A DNA stretch of 64,000 nucleotides, taken from positions 372,001-436,000 of the forward strand of contig NAJO01000021.1 in assembly GCA_002077065.1 (NCBI GenBank). Reading direction: 5' to 3'. Positions 43,713 to 54,228 of this stretch are shown here, piece by piece (the first letter of the stretch is position 1; every line of letters begins with the position of its first letter). The position numbers and the translations under genes were made by a program. The notes beneath the pieces are model-generated. The model saw only the letters and a program-made list of their open reading frames with translations, ran no database searches and was not told the origin of the DNA. Origin of the DNA: Cryoendolithus antarcticus. Lineage: Eukaryota; Ascomycota; Dothideomycetes; Cladosporiales; Cladosporiaceae.

Positions 43713-45241
43713 ATGATCGACATCAACGACTTCATAAAAGAGCGCGGCGGCAACCCAGAGAAAATCAAAGAGTCCCAACGCCGCCGCCATGCTCCCGAAG
43801 AAGTCGTCGACGAGATCATAGCCATGTTCGAGGACCACCGGAAAACACAGTATACCGCAGCAACTGAGCTTGGCGCAAAGCTGAACAAAGTCCAGAAGGA
43901 CATGGGTCTGAACAAGAAGAACAAGGGCGATGCTGCGGAGTTCGAGAAGCTAAAGGCGGAGAAGGACGCGGTGACCAAGGAGAAGGTCGAGATGGAGCAG
44001 TTGGCCGCGAGGAAGCAGGTGGAGCTTTTGAAGAAGGCAAAGAGTGTGGGGAACTATGTGCATGAAAGCGTGCCTGTGAGCGACAATGAGGATAGCAATG
44101 CACTGCAACGAGACTGGGCGCCTGAGGGCACGAAGGTGGAGAAGAAGGACTGCTTGTCACATCACGAGGTCTTGCTGAGATTGGACGGCTACGACCCAGA
44201 TCGAGGCGTCAAAATTGTCGGGCACAGAGGATACTGCTTGACTGGCTACGGGCTCTTCCTAAACCAGGCACTGATCAACTACGGTCTCGAATTCCTCTTC
44301 AATCGCGGCTACAAGCCGAATCAACCACCTTTTTTCATGCTACGGGAAGCCATGGCGAAGACCGCACAACTGGAGCAATTCGATGAGGAGCTGTACAAAG
44401 TCACAGAAAGGGACAATGACCCCGGAACCGACAAGTACCTCATCGCCACGTCAGAACAGCCCATCTCAGCCATGCACGAGGGCGAGTGGCTGAGCGACGC
44501 AAGCCTACCGATCAAATACGCCGGCTACTCCACAAACTTCCGAAAAGAAGCAGGCAGCCACGGTAAAGACGCATGGGGCATCTTCCGCGTGCACCAATTC
44601 GAGAAAATCGAGCAGTTCATTTTCTGCAAGCCAGACGAATCATGGGGACATTTCGACAACATGATCGAGACGTCAGAGGACTTTTACAAGTCACTGAAGC
44701 TGCCTTACCGAGTTGTGGCGATTGTGAGTGGTGCATTGAACAATGCGGCGGCGAAGAAGTATGATTTGGAGGCTTGGTTTCCGTTTCAGGGGGAGTATAA
44801 GGAACTCGTGTCTTGTTCGAATTGCACGGACTATCAGACACGCGAGCTGGAGATACGGTGAGACTACCTCGTCGAATGGAAGCATAGTTTTACGTACTGA
44901 CATCCTGCAGGTACGGACCCAAAAAGCAGACCGACATGTCCTTCCAAAAGACCTATTGCCACGCGCTCAACTCCACCCTTTGCGCCACAGAACGCGCACT
45001 GTGCTGTGTGCTGGAGAATTACCAAACACCTGAAGGTCTGAACGTGCCTGAAGTGCTGAGGAAGTACATCCCCGGCCAGCCGGAGTTCTTGCCTTATATC
45101 AAGGAGCTTCCGAAGGATTCGACGAGCTTGAAGGCTAAAGGGAAGGCTGAGGGTGCGAAGGAGAAGCCGGCGCCGAAAGTGCCTAGTGCGGGCGAGGTGG
45201 CGGAGCGGCCGAAGGCTGTGGCAGAGGAGAAGAAGTCATGA
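43713..45241 (+). CDS. SES1: Seryl-tRNA synthetase, cytosolic
   Basis: Charges tRNA-Ser; class II synthetase. Exons 43713-44857 and 44911-45241 (53-nt intron) give 491 residues. The N-terminal arm is a long antiparallel coiled coil (about 30-115) that grips the tRNA variable arm. Class II motifs: motif 2 FRKEAGSHGKDAWGIFRVHQF with its catalytic Arg, and motif 3 around TDYQTRELEIRYG, whose Arg codon is split by the intron. The C-terminus has a eukaryote-specific Lys/Ala/Pro-rich tail after PYIKELP, as in cytosolic enzymes; no mitochondrial presequence is present. Confidence 0.96.
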
Positions 45242-45766
45242 GCTGATAGACGGCTCATTCACGATCGGCGAAGCATAGAAGTCTGCGCAGCACGGAGTAA
45301 CTACGTGTAGCATCTGATGTTGCGCGCCACCGAATCTCGTCGAGCCGTCCGAAACAGAGCTGCGCGGGGCTAACTGATTTCCCTGCCGAAGCCTGGGTGG
45401 CTACGACGTTAGCGGACTGCGGAGCGCCTTTAGGGAGCATCATGGCACGAGCGAAGCTAACACGAAGACATGGACTACGGGGAAGACCATTGCTGTCAGA
45501 GCAGTGATACATGGTGATTATGAACCTCTCATCTTCGCACATACCACGTGCAAAAAGTGCTCTGTCCATCACCTGTATGATTGATTGTCTCCTTGATCTC
45601 ATCATCGCTCGCTTCGTCATCTCACCGTCACTTATTACTTGGTCGCAGCTTCCCGATCAAGGCTCCCCGGCATCCAGCATCTCACAGTGACCCGTGAAAG
45701 CCACTGCACAAGATCACCCCGCCCGGAATCTACGGTCAGAAAGCTCAATCAGAACGCACCGCCAAT
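45242..45766. other. Intergenic between convergent genes
   Basis: 525 bp between the SES1 stop and the stop of Myb-like B. One CACGTG at 45545-45550. No gene seen. Confidence 0.45.
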
Positions 45767-46216
45767 TCAGTCGTCTCCCTCCGCCTCGCCCTTGACCTTG
45801 ATCTTCCCGTCCTCCTCATCGTCATCCTCGCCCTCCTCAACCTCGTCGATCTTACGCTTCTTCGGCGTGACCTTGGTGCCTCTGCCCTTTCTGGGCGAAG
45901 CGCTTCCATCCGTGCTGACCTTGCCATCCGCACCTTCTTTGATTCCGGCAAGGGCGTCTTTGTACTTGACGTTGAGGCGGGAGAAGCGCTTGGAGCTGGA
46001 ATCGAGGTCAGTTGATGGGGTAGGTTGAGAGGGGAAGGGGAGAAGGGCGGGTGGTAGGGCGTACGCTGCGGCTTTGGAGACGATTGTGTTGGCATCTGCC
46101 ACGGCTTGCCAATCGATGGTTCCGATTCCAGCAACCTTTATGATTGAGAGGAGAAACTTGACTTCCTCATCGGAAGGAGTGGCGGTGGTGGTCTTGGTGG
46201 GTGTGTCTTTCGCCAT
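45767..46216 (-). CDS. Small Myb-like protein with acidic tail (B)
   Basis: Exons 46216-46065 and 45995-45767 give 126 residues. The Myb-like domain reads SDEEVKFLLSIIKVAGIG, IDWQAVAD and, after splicing, VSKAAASKRFSRLNVKYKDA, a pattern frequent in small Dothideomycete proteins. The tail has SPRKGRGTKVTPKKRK and then an acidic run (EEGEDDDEED). The 69-nt intron (GTACGC to TTCCAG, ACTGAC branch) is a multiple of three and stop-free, so the frame looks continuous, but its Pro/Thr/Ser codons interrupt the third helix. Divergently placed 413 bp from Myb-like C. Likely nuclear; function unknown. Confidence 0.7.
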   Translation of the reverse strand: MAKDTPTKTTTATPSDEEVKFLLSIIKVAGIGTIDWQAVADANTIVSKAAAYALPPALLPFPSQPTPSTDLDSSSKRFSRLNVKYKDALAGIKEGADGKVSTDGSASPRKGRGTKVTPKKRKIDEVEEGEDDDEEDGKIKVKGEAEGDD

Positions 46217-46629
46217 TGTTGCTTGGTGCTTGTGTCTTGGTGTCGGTATTATTAGCAAGGTCGAAGTGTCTGGGTCGAGGTAAAGTCGTGGAGGAAGAGT
46301 GTCGTTGTCCAAGGGGAGGAACAGGTAGCAAGGATGTGGAAGTTAAGGTCTATCTCATGGAACGTGATCAAAGGTGCAGCGGACGGGTATGTGCTCTGCC
46401 AGGTGAGTCGGAAGTGAGCGCTGTTTTGGTGGCGCTGCCATACAAACCTGTCTCAGTTGCACTTCACCTGCCATCCTCGCCACCCACTGACCTCGAGTAT
46501 CACGAGCTGCACCTCTGCTGCAGCCTGAGTTACTTCAACTCTTTCTCCTTCTCCTTCCCTTCCACCTACACTGACTCAACGACAACATACCTTCCACTTC
46601 CCAACTATCAACCATCCAGCTTCGACACC
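46217..46629. promoter_or_regulatory. Divergent promoter, Myb-like B / Myb-like C
   Basis: 413 bp. A strong C/T-rich tract at about 46535-46565 precedes the start of the plus-strand gene, as is common at fungal transcription starts. Confidence 0.4.
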
Positions 46630-47134
46630 ATGCCTTACGACTACGAAATCGCCAAAGCCGCTCTCTCGGAGGCGGACAAAAACCGCATCCTCTGCCTCTA
46701 CCTCAACTGCGATGCCAAAGCCGTACACCCTCTGCTCTCGTTCCCTCCACTGCTCCCCACCTCCCGTACTGACGAACTCATAGATCAACTGGGAGAAAGC
46801 CACCAAAGACTTCGGCTGTGCCTCCGTCGACAGCATGAAAGTCATGGCTCGCACGGCCCTCAAGAAGATCGAGACTGCGGGAGGCAAGCTCGACGATGCT
46901 GGAACTGCTGTTGCGGGTGCCGGCACTCCGGCCAAGGTTAAGCGTGGGAGGAAGTCGAAGGCCAAGGACGATGTGGATGGAGCTGGTGATGACGATGAGG
47001 AGACGCCGAAGAAGCGTGTCAAGACTAAGGAGAAGAGCAAGAAGGTGAAGAACGTCGAGGAGGGTGAGGAGTGTGAGGAGAGTGGTGATGGGGCGGGGGA
47101 GGGCGTTAAGGTCGAGCAGGATGGCGATGAGTGA
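46630..47134 (+). CDS. Small Myb/SANT-like protein with acidic tail (C)
   Basis: Exons 46630-46722 and 46784-47134 give 147 residues. Domain: LSEADKNRILCLYLNCDAKA, INWEKATKDFG and SVDSMKVMARTALKKI, aligning by eye with Myb-like A (25.8 kb) over the first 55 residues, including the conserved Trp and the downstream Ser-rich turn. Tail: AT-hook-like KRGRKSKAK, TPKKRVK, then alternating Lys- and Glu-rich stretches ending VKVEQDGDE. Likely nuclear; no known function. Confidence 0.7.
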
Positions 47135-47759
47135 TTATTCTACAAGGGGATGTTAACGAGCGATGGACATACGGCTTGATGGGTCTTTCGTACCAGGAAA
47201 GAATGCAGCGACTTTGTGAGAGGGCGAGAAGTGGTAGTAGTAGTATGTGAAGACTTGAGTGGCGACATACTCTCAGCACTTACGTATCTTTCCTCCGTCC
47301 GCATATTGAGATCTTGTGCGAGTATCAGTGTCGCGCTTACAGTGATTCCAGGCGAACGACACTTGTGGGAGTAATGAGCTGAAGTCAGCCGAAGGTTTTG
47401 CTTCGCTTGGCGCGTGGAATATTGCGGTCATTAGCGCAAATGCATGTATATTGGACCAGAAGCTGGTCTCCGCACGCCTGCGAGTAGTGGTGTCCGCAGC
47501 TTAGGCTTGCTCTCCGCACATCATCAGTCCGTCTTTGGCGATCCATATAGACTTTGAACCCCCTTCCTTGCTTTGCCGCCTCCATCAACTCCTCACCAAT
47601 AAGCCAGTGGTTACCACGCGGAGGGTCAGAGTGACACAGCGCCGGTACAATGCGCGACATCATGCCCACTCCTAATGCCCTTACCCCTCGTGCTCCTTCG
47701 GACCTTATCTCTCTTCTCGTAGCTGATGTGCGTGGTGATTCTACATCCACTCTGCAAAC
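47135..47759. other. Intergenic, no gene seen
   Basis: 625 bp between two plus-strand genes. An antisense open frame of about 120 codons (47385-47750) has unnatural composition and no family I know; not called. Confidence 0.4.
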
Positions 47760-48446
47760 ATGTCGGGTATGACGCTCGTGGACGAGAAGAATGCTGACAC
47801 AGTCGACCTCCGCGCTCCGCCAGCTCTGTACAAGAAACGCAAGGGCTCTAGACCCTGTGGGTCATGTGCAGTGAGTCGGGACACCGCGCCTCAATAGTGA
47901 CGTCCTAGCACGCTGACAGTAACACAGGGCTGTCTGATCTTGCAGCAGGAAGCAGAGAATCTCGATCCCCTAGCCACACTCGCATCGCCGACGGGAGATG
48001 AGATACATCCGGTGAACATACCATGCCATGCCCAGCTTGTGCGTGCAGGCTCCATGTTGACTCCTTCGCGTCGCTACCTGCTGACCTTCGGACAGGCTGC
48101 ATGGAGAGAGCCCTGCTGGACCCAAGCGACGGAGAAGCATGCAAGTACAGCATGGCCCGGGGAAGATCGCATCGGCACATATCGACCATCTGGAACCAGC
48201 ATAGTCAGGGACGGTCCCGGGTACCCGAGGACCAGCGAGTGGCGGCCGGACTACGTGCAGCCTGTTGTCGAGGATCCGGAGCCAAGACGGGTGCGATTCA
48301 GTCTGCGCGACCGAATCCGTAGGGATCCGTTGCTGCATTTCGCTGTGCTGATCATTGTGGTCATTGGCTCCATCTTGATCATTGCGGGCGTGGTGTATGA
48401 GGAGACTGAGGGAACCATCAAGAGGTTGGACGATTACCAGCATTGA
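47760..48446 (+). CDS. Single-pass membrane protein, unknown
   Basis: Exons 47760-47870 and 47928-48446 (57-nt intron) give 209 residues. I do not recognise the family. The N-terminus is polar with a small Cys cluster (RPCGSCAGC) created at the exon junction. The middle is soluble and Pro/Arg-rich with SEWRPDYVQPVVEDPEPRR and VRFSLRDRIRRDP. One clear membrane helix lies near the end (LLHFAVLIIVVIGSILIIAG) followed by about 20 polar residues, so the protein is probably anchored by its C-terminus. The basic flank before the helix suggests a cytosolic N-terminal domain. Confidence 0.65.
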
Positions 48447-48527
48447 ATAGCACATCCAGGGGACAGGTTGCATTGAGGCATGCACACCCGTCCAAACACC
48501 TTGGGCCAGGCGAAATCACACAGCACA

Positions 48528-49163
48528 TCAATCCCACTCATCATCGTCGTACTCAGCCTCCCTGGCTGCTCTCTTCTGCTCCAGCTTCCTCAAATCGTCC
48601 TCCTTCGTCATCTTCGCCCTAACCAGAACTCCACTCCCCATCAGTCTCCCCTCCAGCTCGCTCAGAGTGAAACTGTCAGGCTTTGCTCCTAAGCCTTCGA
48701 ATCCAATGATTCGATCAACACCTACCGCATCCACGAAAGCAATGACACAAGGCAGCACCTGGACCTTCAACTTTACAACCAAAAAGGCAGCGTTCTCCAC
48801 ATTGATACTTACAAACCTCGTATCGAAGTGCTTCTCAGCCAGTGGTCGCAACTTCTCGTCCATGATCCGACAGCGATTGAAATCCGGTTTCATGAAGTGG
48901 ACTACGCAAAGCTTTGTGCTGGTCGTGATGTCCATTAACTGCTTCTCGTCCTTAATCTCCTGGTAAGTGCCATGAGACGAGTTTTGCATCATCTTGGCAC
49001 GGGACACTTCGGCGTGGAGTTGCTCGAGGCGTTTCTCGCGGTGGGCGGAGTAGGCCCCTGTATCGTCGTCTTCCAGCTCTGCGATGAGGGCATCTTCATC
49101 GTCGGAGTCTATTGGCTGGTGCCGGTCGAGCACTTTGGCTACGGCGGCATCGAGAGAAGGCAT
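48528..49163 (-). CDS. PLP1: Phosducin-like protein, TXNDC9/PLP1 type
   Basis: Co-chaperone of the CCT chaperonin in tubulin and actin folding. Single exon, 211 residues. An N-terminal helix region (REKRLEQLHAEVSRAKMM, GTYQEIKDEKQLMDITTS) is followed by a thioredoxin fold without the CxxC pair (VVHFMKPDFNRCRIMDEKL), typical of TXNDC9 and phosducin-like proteins, and an acidic end (EAEYDDDEWD). The start at 49163 matches the family; the frame stays open far upstream but that extension is not protein-like. Its stop lies 81 bp from the preceding convergent gene. Confidence 0.9.
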   Translation of the reverse strand: MPSLDAAVAKVLDRHQPIDSDDEDALIAELEDDDTGAYSAHREKRLEQLHAEVSRAKMMQNSSHGTYQEIKDEKQLMDITTSTKLCVVHFMKPDFNRCRIMDEKLRPLAEKHFDTRFVSINVENAAFLVVKLKVQVLPCVIAFVDAVGVDRIIGFEGLGAKPDSFTLSELEGRLMGSGVLVRAKMTKEDDLRKLEQKRAAREAEYDDDEWD

Positions 49164-49746
49164 GGCTTGGCGAGATTGTCTGTAGCCTTTGATACATGGT
49201 TTTGATTGAAGACGCGTGCCACGGAAATCTGCGACGCGTAAGCTTCGTCGGACCGTGCCGGATCTTCTCAGTTTCAGGAGCCACAGGGCTTCGGAGTATC
49301 CCAAGGACGAGCACGAATTTACATGTTCGACACGGTTAGAGGCAATTCGTCGAGACGGATCACCATCCGTCCCCTTATCGGCGCCGCTGTCATGCCACGG
49401 CACGTTCAATGGTTGCGGCAAGCCACGTGAGGGGCGAGGAACACCGAGGCATGTAGATCGCGGTGACAAAGTCAAATGGTTGGGTGCATAAAGTTATATT
49501 TACCACTCCCGAACCCTGCGTCGCTCGTTGTGAGGAAGAAGATCGAGTCTCATATCACTGCCAGTCTGCTTCGTCCCATAGCGCATCTGCGCAAGAAGTG
49601 AATCCAACATTACCACCTTCATCGGCGTCAAGTCGTCTTTCGCGCGGCATCCTCGACTCCAGCAATCGCAGTGGACCAAAGCCCCCCTTGCACCCCCGGC
49701 TTCCCCCGCGAAACCTCCAAGGAAACAGCCACACCCCTTTGCGAAT
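49164..49746. promoter_or_regulatory. Divergent promoter, PLP1 / VRG4
   Basis: 583 bp. A CACGTG E-box at 49424-49429 runs directly into an AGGGG stress-element core (49430-49434). Importance unknown. Confidence 0.35.
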
Positions 49747-51020
49747 ATGAGCAGCAGCAACGAAGAACCGAAGCGCGACCTCACAATCGAGCTGGGCGAC
49801 AAGCAGGACAACGGCTCGTACGAGCCACCACGACAAGCACCCATGGCCCCTCCAACGACTTCAGTCGCGAACAGCCCGCCCATCTCGATTCTGGCGTACT
49901 GCGGGAGCAGTATATTGATGACTGTTACGAACAAAATTGTGCTCACTGGGACGTTCAATTTGAACTTCTTCCTGCTGGCTGTGCAGGTGGGTTGCCATGC
50001 GTAGCAGGGGAAGTACGGGCAGGACAGTACTGACCGCCAGCGCAGAGCATAGTATGCATCATCGCGATCCAAACCCTCAAACTCATGGGCATAGCGCAGT
50101 TCCGCGATTTCAACACAGATGAAGCACGAAAATGGTTTCCCATCTCGCTCCTCCTGATTGGCATGATCTACACTGGAAGCAAGGCACTACAATTCCTCAG
50201 CATACCCGTCTACACGATCTTCAAGAATTTGACCATTATTCTCATTGCCTATGGCGAGGTGATCTGGTTCGGCGGCTCAGTTACGAGCATGACACTGCTC
50301 AGCTTTGGGCTTATGGTGGTCAGCTCTTTCATTGCGGCGTGGGCGGACATTCAGCATGCTCTTACAGGCTCCGGCGAGGCATTGACTGGCGAGGCGGCGG
50401 AGAAACTCTCGACGCTGAATGCGGGATACCTCTGGATGCTGTGCAACTGCTTCTGCTCTGCGGCGTACGTGCTAGGCATGCGCAAGCGGATAAAGCTCAC
50501 GAACTTTAAGGATTTTGACAGTGAGTTCCGCGCGTGGAAAGTACATCTCCACTCGTTGCGATGTGCTGACAAGGATTTTCTAGCAATGTACTACAACAAC
50601 CTCCTCTCCATCCCTGTCCTCCTCCTCTGCTCCCTTTTCCTCGAGAACTGGTCCGCTCCGAACATCGCTATAAACTTCCCCGCCGGCCACGAAGCGAAAG
50701 TCTTCGCCATCATGGTCATCTCAGGCCTATCCTCGGTCTTCATCTCCTACTCCTCCGCCTGGTGCGTCCGCGTCACATCCTCGACGACCTACTCCATGGT
50801 CGGAGCGCTGAATAAATTGCCAATCGCTCTGAGTGGGCTGATATTCTTCGATGCGCCGGCGACATTCGCTAGTGTGGGTGCAATATTTGTGGGCTTTGTT
50901 AGTGGAGTTGTGTATGCTGTGGCGAAGATGTGGCAGAGTAAGAACAAGGCGCAGACGGCCGGGGTGTTGCCAACTACGAGTGCGAGTGTGCAGAGCATGA
51001 GGGATTCGTTGAAGCAATGA
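49747..51020 (+). CDS. VRG4: GDP-mannose transporter
   Basis: Golgi antiporter that imports GDP-mannose for protein and lipid mannosylation. Exons 49747-49986, 50046-50520 and 50584-51020 give 383 residues with about ten membrane helices. The nucleotide-sugar motif GALNK (about residue 310) and the [13 protein letters not shown] segment identify the GDP-mannose subclass. The second intron (50521-50583, GTGAGT to TTCTAG) is 63 nt, stop-free and in frame; removing it restores [13 protein letters not shown], the family sequence. Soluble N-terminal 40 residues face the cytosol. Confidence 0.95.
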
Positions 51021-51511
51021 GAAGATGATAGGAGATGAGACTTTGGCATGGAGACAGAAATTGTTCTGTGCAGTGGGATTGTTAAAATGGACAGCTACGC
51101 AGGGCAGCATTGTGGGCTCGCTGAGTGCCCTTCGGGCCTGGAAATAGAGACATGGCGTACATGGCAAGGGATCGGGACGTCTTCTGCAGGTATAGCGCTT
51201 ATATACTTTACATACTCCATGGACGCAAAACGTTGTTTTGTAACCGACGATTTGATCATCGAGTATCAAAAGGCCTCAGGTGTCAAGGCAAGATTTTACG
51301 CGCGCCCAATTATCCGCCGGTTCCCGACACGCCACATCACTATCGGTCAACCCTGTTTTTCCAAGTGGAATTTGACGTCGGAGGCTATGAATCCTCCTGC
51401 ACGACCGTGAACAAGACATGCACATCTTGCTCTTACCTTAGCTTCGAGAAGCTGATGTATCTCTAATCTTCCGATGGGTACGGTATCTTTCCTTCTTTCA
51501 AGCCTTTCGTC
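51021..51511. other. Intergenic, no gene seen
   Basis: 491 bp between two plus-strand genes. Short open frames only. Confidence 0.45.
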
Positions 51512-52382
51512 ATGTCGTCGCGTCGTTCTGAAGTTGTGTATGAGGAGCGGCGTACTGATAGCAGTGATCGGGGCGGCAGACGGAGAGAGGATAGGTATGA
51601 GGCAGTCGAGAGGGAGAGGGAGACGGTGTCGCCGATACGGCGGAGGGTGCAAGAGATCTCGTATGAGGAATTGGAAGATGTTCGGAATCGCGCAATGGGG
51701 TTGGTGACGAGACCGAGATCGTTATCTCGCGAACGGAATGACAGACTCGACGTTCCCCGAGAACGCAGCTACGATAACGACCAGGACCATAACGACAACT
51801 ACTACGCCGTCCGCCGCGTTGTAACTCACGGCCCCGGACCTCTAGGAGAACGACGCAGCCACGACCTCACCCGCTATTGGGACCCTCCTCGCTCTCGCAC
51901 GCGCAGCTCAAGCTCCTCCTCCAGCCGGCACCGCCATCACCGACGACACCGCTCTCACAGTCATCGACCAGCTGAGAAAGTTGTCGACGAAGACACCGGC
52001 AGCGTGCTCTGGTACTCCGGCCGCCCGCGCCGGGAGGGCAACTTTTTCGAGAAAAAATTCGACTCCTCTTACGATGGGCTTATAGCTGGCGTGGCGGGGG
52101 CGGCTATCGGCTCGATTACTGCTGCGAGATTTGTGACGCCGAAGCATGAGGGCTTGGAGGGGGAGAAGAGGGAACGGACGAGGAATGCGGTGTTGGGGGC
52201 TGTGGTTGGGGCGGGGTTGTTTAATGTGAGTTGTGTCTGATTTTAGGTTTGAGAGGGTTCTCCAATGGGTGTACTGACGCGGTGGACAGGCTGGAGAGAA
52301 TTGGTTCCGTGTTTACACTGAGGAGAAAGAGGAGAGAATCGAGAAGCGAGAGAAGCGGAAGGAGTTGAGGGAGCGGAGGTAG
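51512..52382 (+). CDS. Arg/Ser-rich protein with glycine-zipper segment
   Basis: Exons 51512-52225 and 52290-52382 (64-nt intron) give 268 residues. Not assigned to a characterised family. Residues 1-150 are Arg/Glu- then Ser/His/Arg-rich, likely disordered. After VLWYSGRPRREGNFFEKKF comes a glycine-zipper-like stretch (GLIAGVAGAAIGSITAARF) and a second Gly/Ala/Val helix (RNAVLGAVVGAGLFNAGENW), then a very charged C-terminal helix of Glu/Arg/Lys. Glycine-zipper proteins with Arg/Ser-rich arms are common in filamentous fungi; some associate with membranes. Function unknown. Confidence 0.7.
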
Positions 52383-52505
52383 TGTGGCCGCTCTCCCTGC
52401 TTTCTATCCGAATGTCCATCCCTCTGTTCAGCTCTCTGGGCACATGTGTGCCGTTACGACTTTCATGACTTTCTCTAGGGTCTTCCAGCGTTTCGTACTG
52501 CATTC

Positions 52506-53953
52506 CTACAACTCCGACTTCTCAGTCAACTCGATCCCATACTGCTCCTTCAGATTGATCCGTATCGGCTCACTCAGCTCTGGCGTCACAGGTGCGAGCA
52601 CACCGCGATCCTTGATCTCGCCATCCAACACCATCTTCACGGCCACAGCGCAGGGCACACCCACCAACTTCGCCATGGCGCTGTACCCTCCGCTGCCCTC
52701 AGGCTCACCATACTCGACCAGTGTGCTCGTCCGTGTCTCTTCCTTCCCATCCGCCCACTCGATGAAGAACTTGTGCTGCAACATCACCATGTCCCTCTCG
52801 CCCTTCTCGTATTGCATCTTCTTTTCCAGACTCGCGCAGAGAACGTCTAGGGGTGTGCTGCGAGGCTCGATGCGCTCGGTGGAGCTAAAGACGCCGATCC
52901 ACCGCAGCCCAGCGATGATCTGGTTGCGCTCTTCCTCGTCCTTGAAGGATGTCTTGCCAGCTACGGCGAGTACAAGATCTGCCTCGCTGTGACTGCTCGC
53001 GCCGAGGATCTTGGCGAAGGCTTCGGCCCATGTTGGAGGTTCGGTCGAGGTCTTCTTGAGGATGTCGATCTCGTCTGTGCTGAGGAAGCCGAGATCGGTG
53101 AGTTTCTGAATGAAGGCTGGAGCGCCTTGGTAGCGTAGTGTGCCGCGGATGAGGAGCTGTGCTTCGGGAATGTTGTAGCGCTCACGGAAGGGTGTGCTGT
53201 CGCGGTTGGGGTAGGCTTCGAAGGCGTAGCCGGGGTAGATGCGGTAGGGCTTTGCGGTGGACATGAGTTCTGAGCCAGGAGTCGTCTTCTTCTCGCCGTT
53301 CTCGTAGTAGACACCGGTGTTGCGGGCTGCGAGAAGCACGCCACGAGGTGACCAGGAGAACTTGTAGCCGAGAGGGTTGTCGCTGTTCTCCGGTGCTGGG
53401 AGACCGCCACAGTAAGAAAGGAAACCGGTGATCTTGCCACCTGCTTCATGAACTTCGGAGATGGTCTTGACGGCGTAAAGGTGGTCGATTCCGGGATCTA
53501 GACCGATCTCGTTGAAGCATGTGATGCCTGCGTTGATGCAGTCTTGGTTCAGCGCACGCATCTCGTCCGAGACATAAGAAGTCGTGACGACGTGCTTCTT
53601 CATCTTGATCGCGGCCTTGATGACCGCAGCATGGAATGTGTAGGGAATCAGAGAGATCACGAGATCGTTCTTCTCAATCTCCTTCTCGAGAGCCTCCAGG
53701 TCGTTGACATCCAGAGAGATCGGGGTGGCATGGCTAAGTCCTTCGGAGAGTTTCTGTGCGCTTGCGAGAGTGCGGCATGCTAGATTGATTGTCAGACGCA
53801 GTACTTCTGTAGGCGTGATTCAATGGATCTGGTCGTACCGACTGTGATATTTACGCCGAGTTTGTCCAACTCAACTGCTGTTGGCCTTGTGACAAAGCCT
53901 GCTCCGAGAAGGAGCACATATTGGCCTCGCTTGCTGGTCAATATCGTATCCAT
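52506..53953 (-). CDS. LYS9: Saccharopine reductase (glutamate-forming)
   Basis: Penultimate step of the aminoadipate route to lysine: condenses aminoadipate semialdehyde with glutamate using NADPH to form saccharopine. Exons 53953-53839 and 53779-52506 (59-nt intron) give 462 residues. The cofactor fold reads YVLLLGAGFVTRPTAVEL; the catalytic part has SYVSDEMRALNQDCINAGIT, NEIGLDPGIDHLYAVKTI and FLSYCGGLPAPENSDNPLGYK. It is monofunctional, as in yeasts and filamentous fungi, unlike the animal bifunctional AASS. Divergent from the derlin gene (275 bp). Confidence 0.96.
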
Positions 53954-54228
53954 TTTGAGGATTGATTGTGGTTGAGTGAGTTGATGTGACAATTGCCCGT
54001 GCAATCAGAACATACTGCAGAGTCAGAGGTTCAAAAAATGTCCCTCCACCTGCAATTGCCCCGCGAGACGTCACGAGCGCCACAAGGGACGTCGATTCTT
54101 GCCAAGATTTCACTTCTGCGCCACACAGCAAACTGGACACGTCTAACTTCGCGTTCTCTGTCAAAGCGATGCGTCCTTGCCACTGTCAACCACCAGATCA
54201 GCCTTCGAGCTGCACCTTCACCGCCAGG

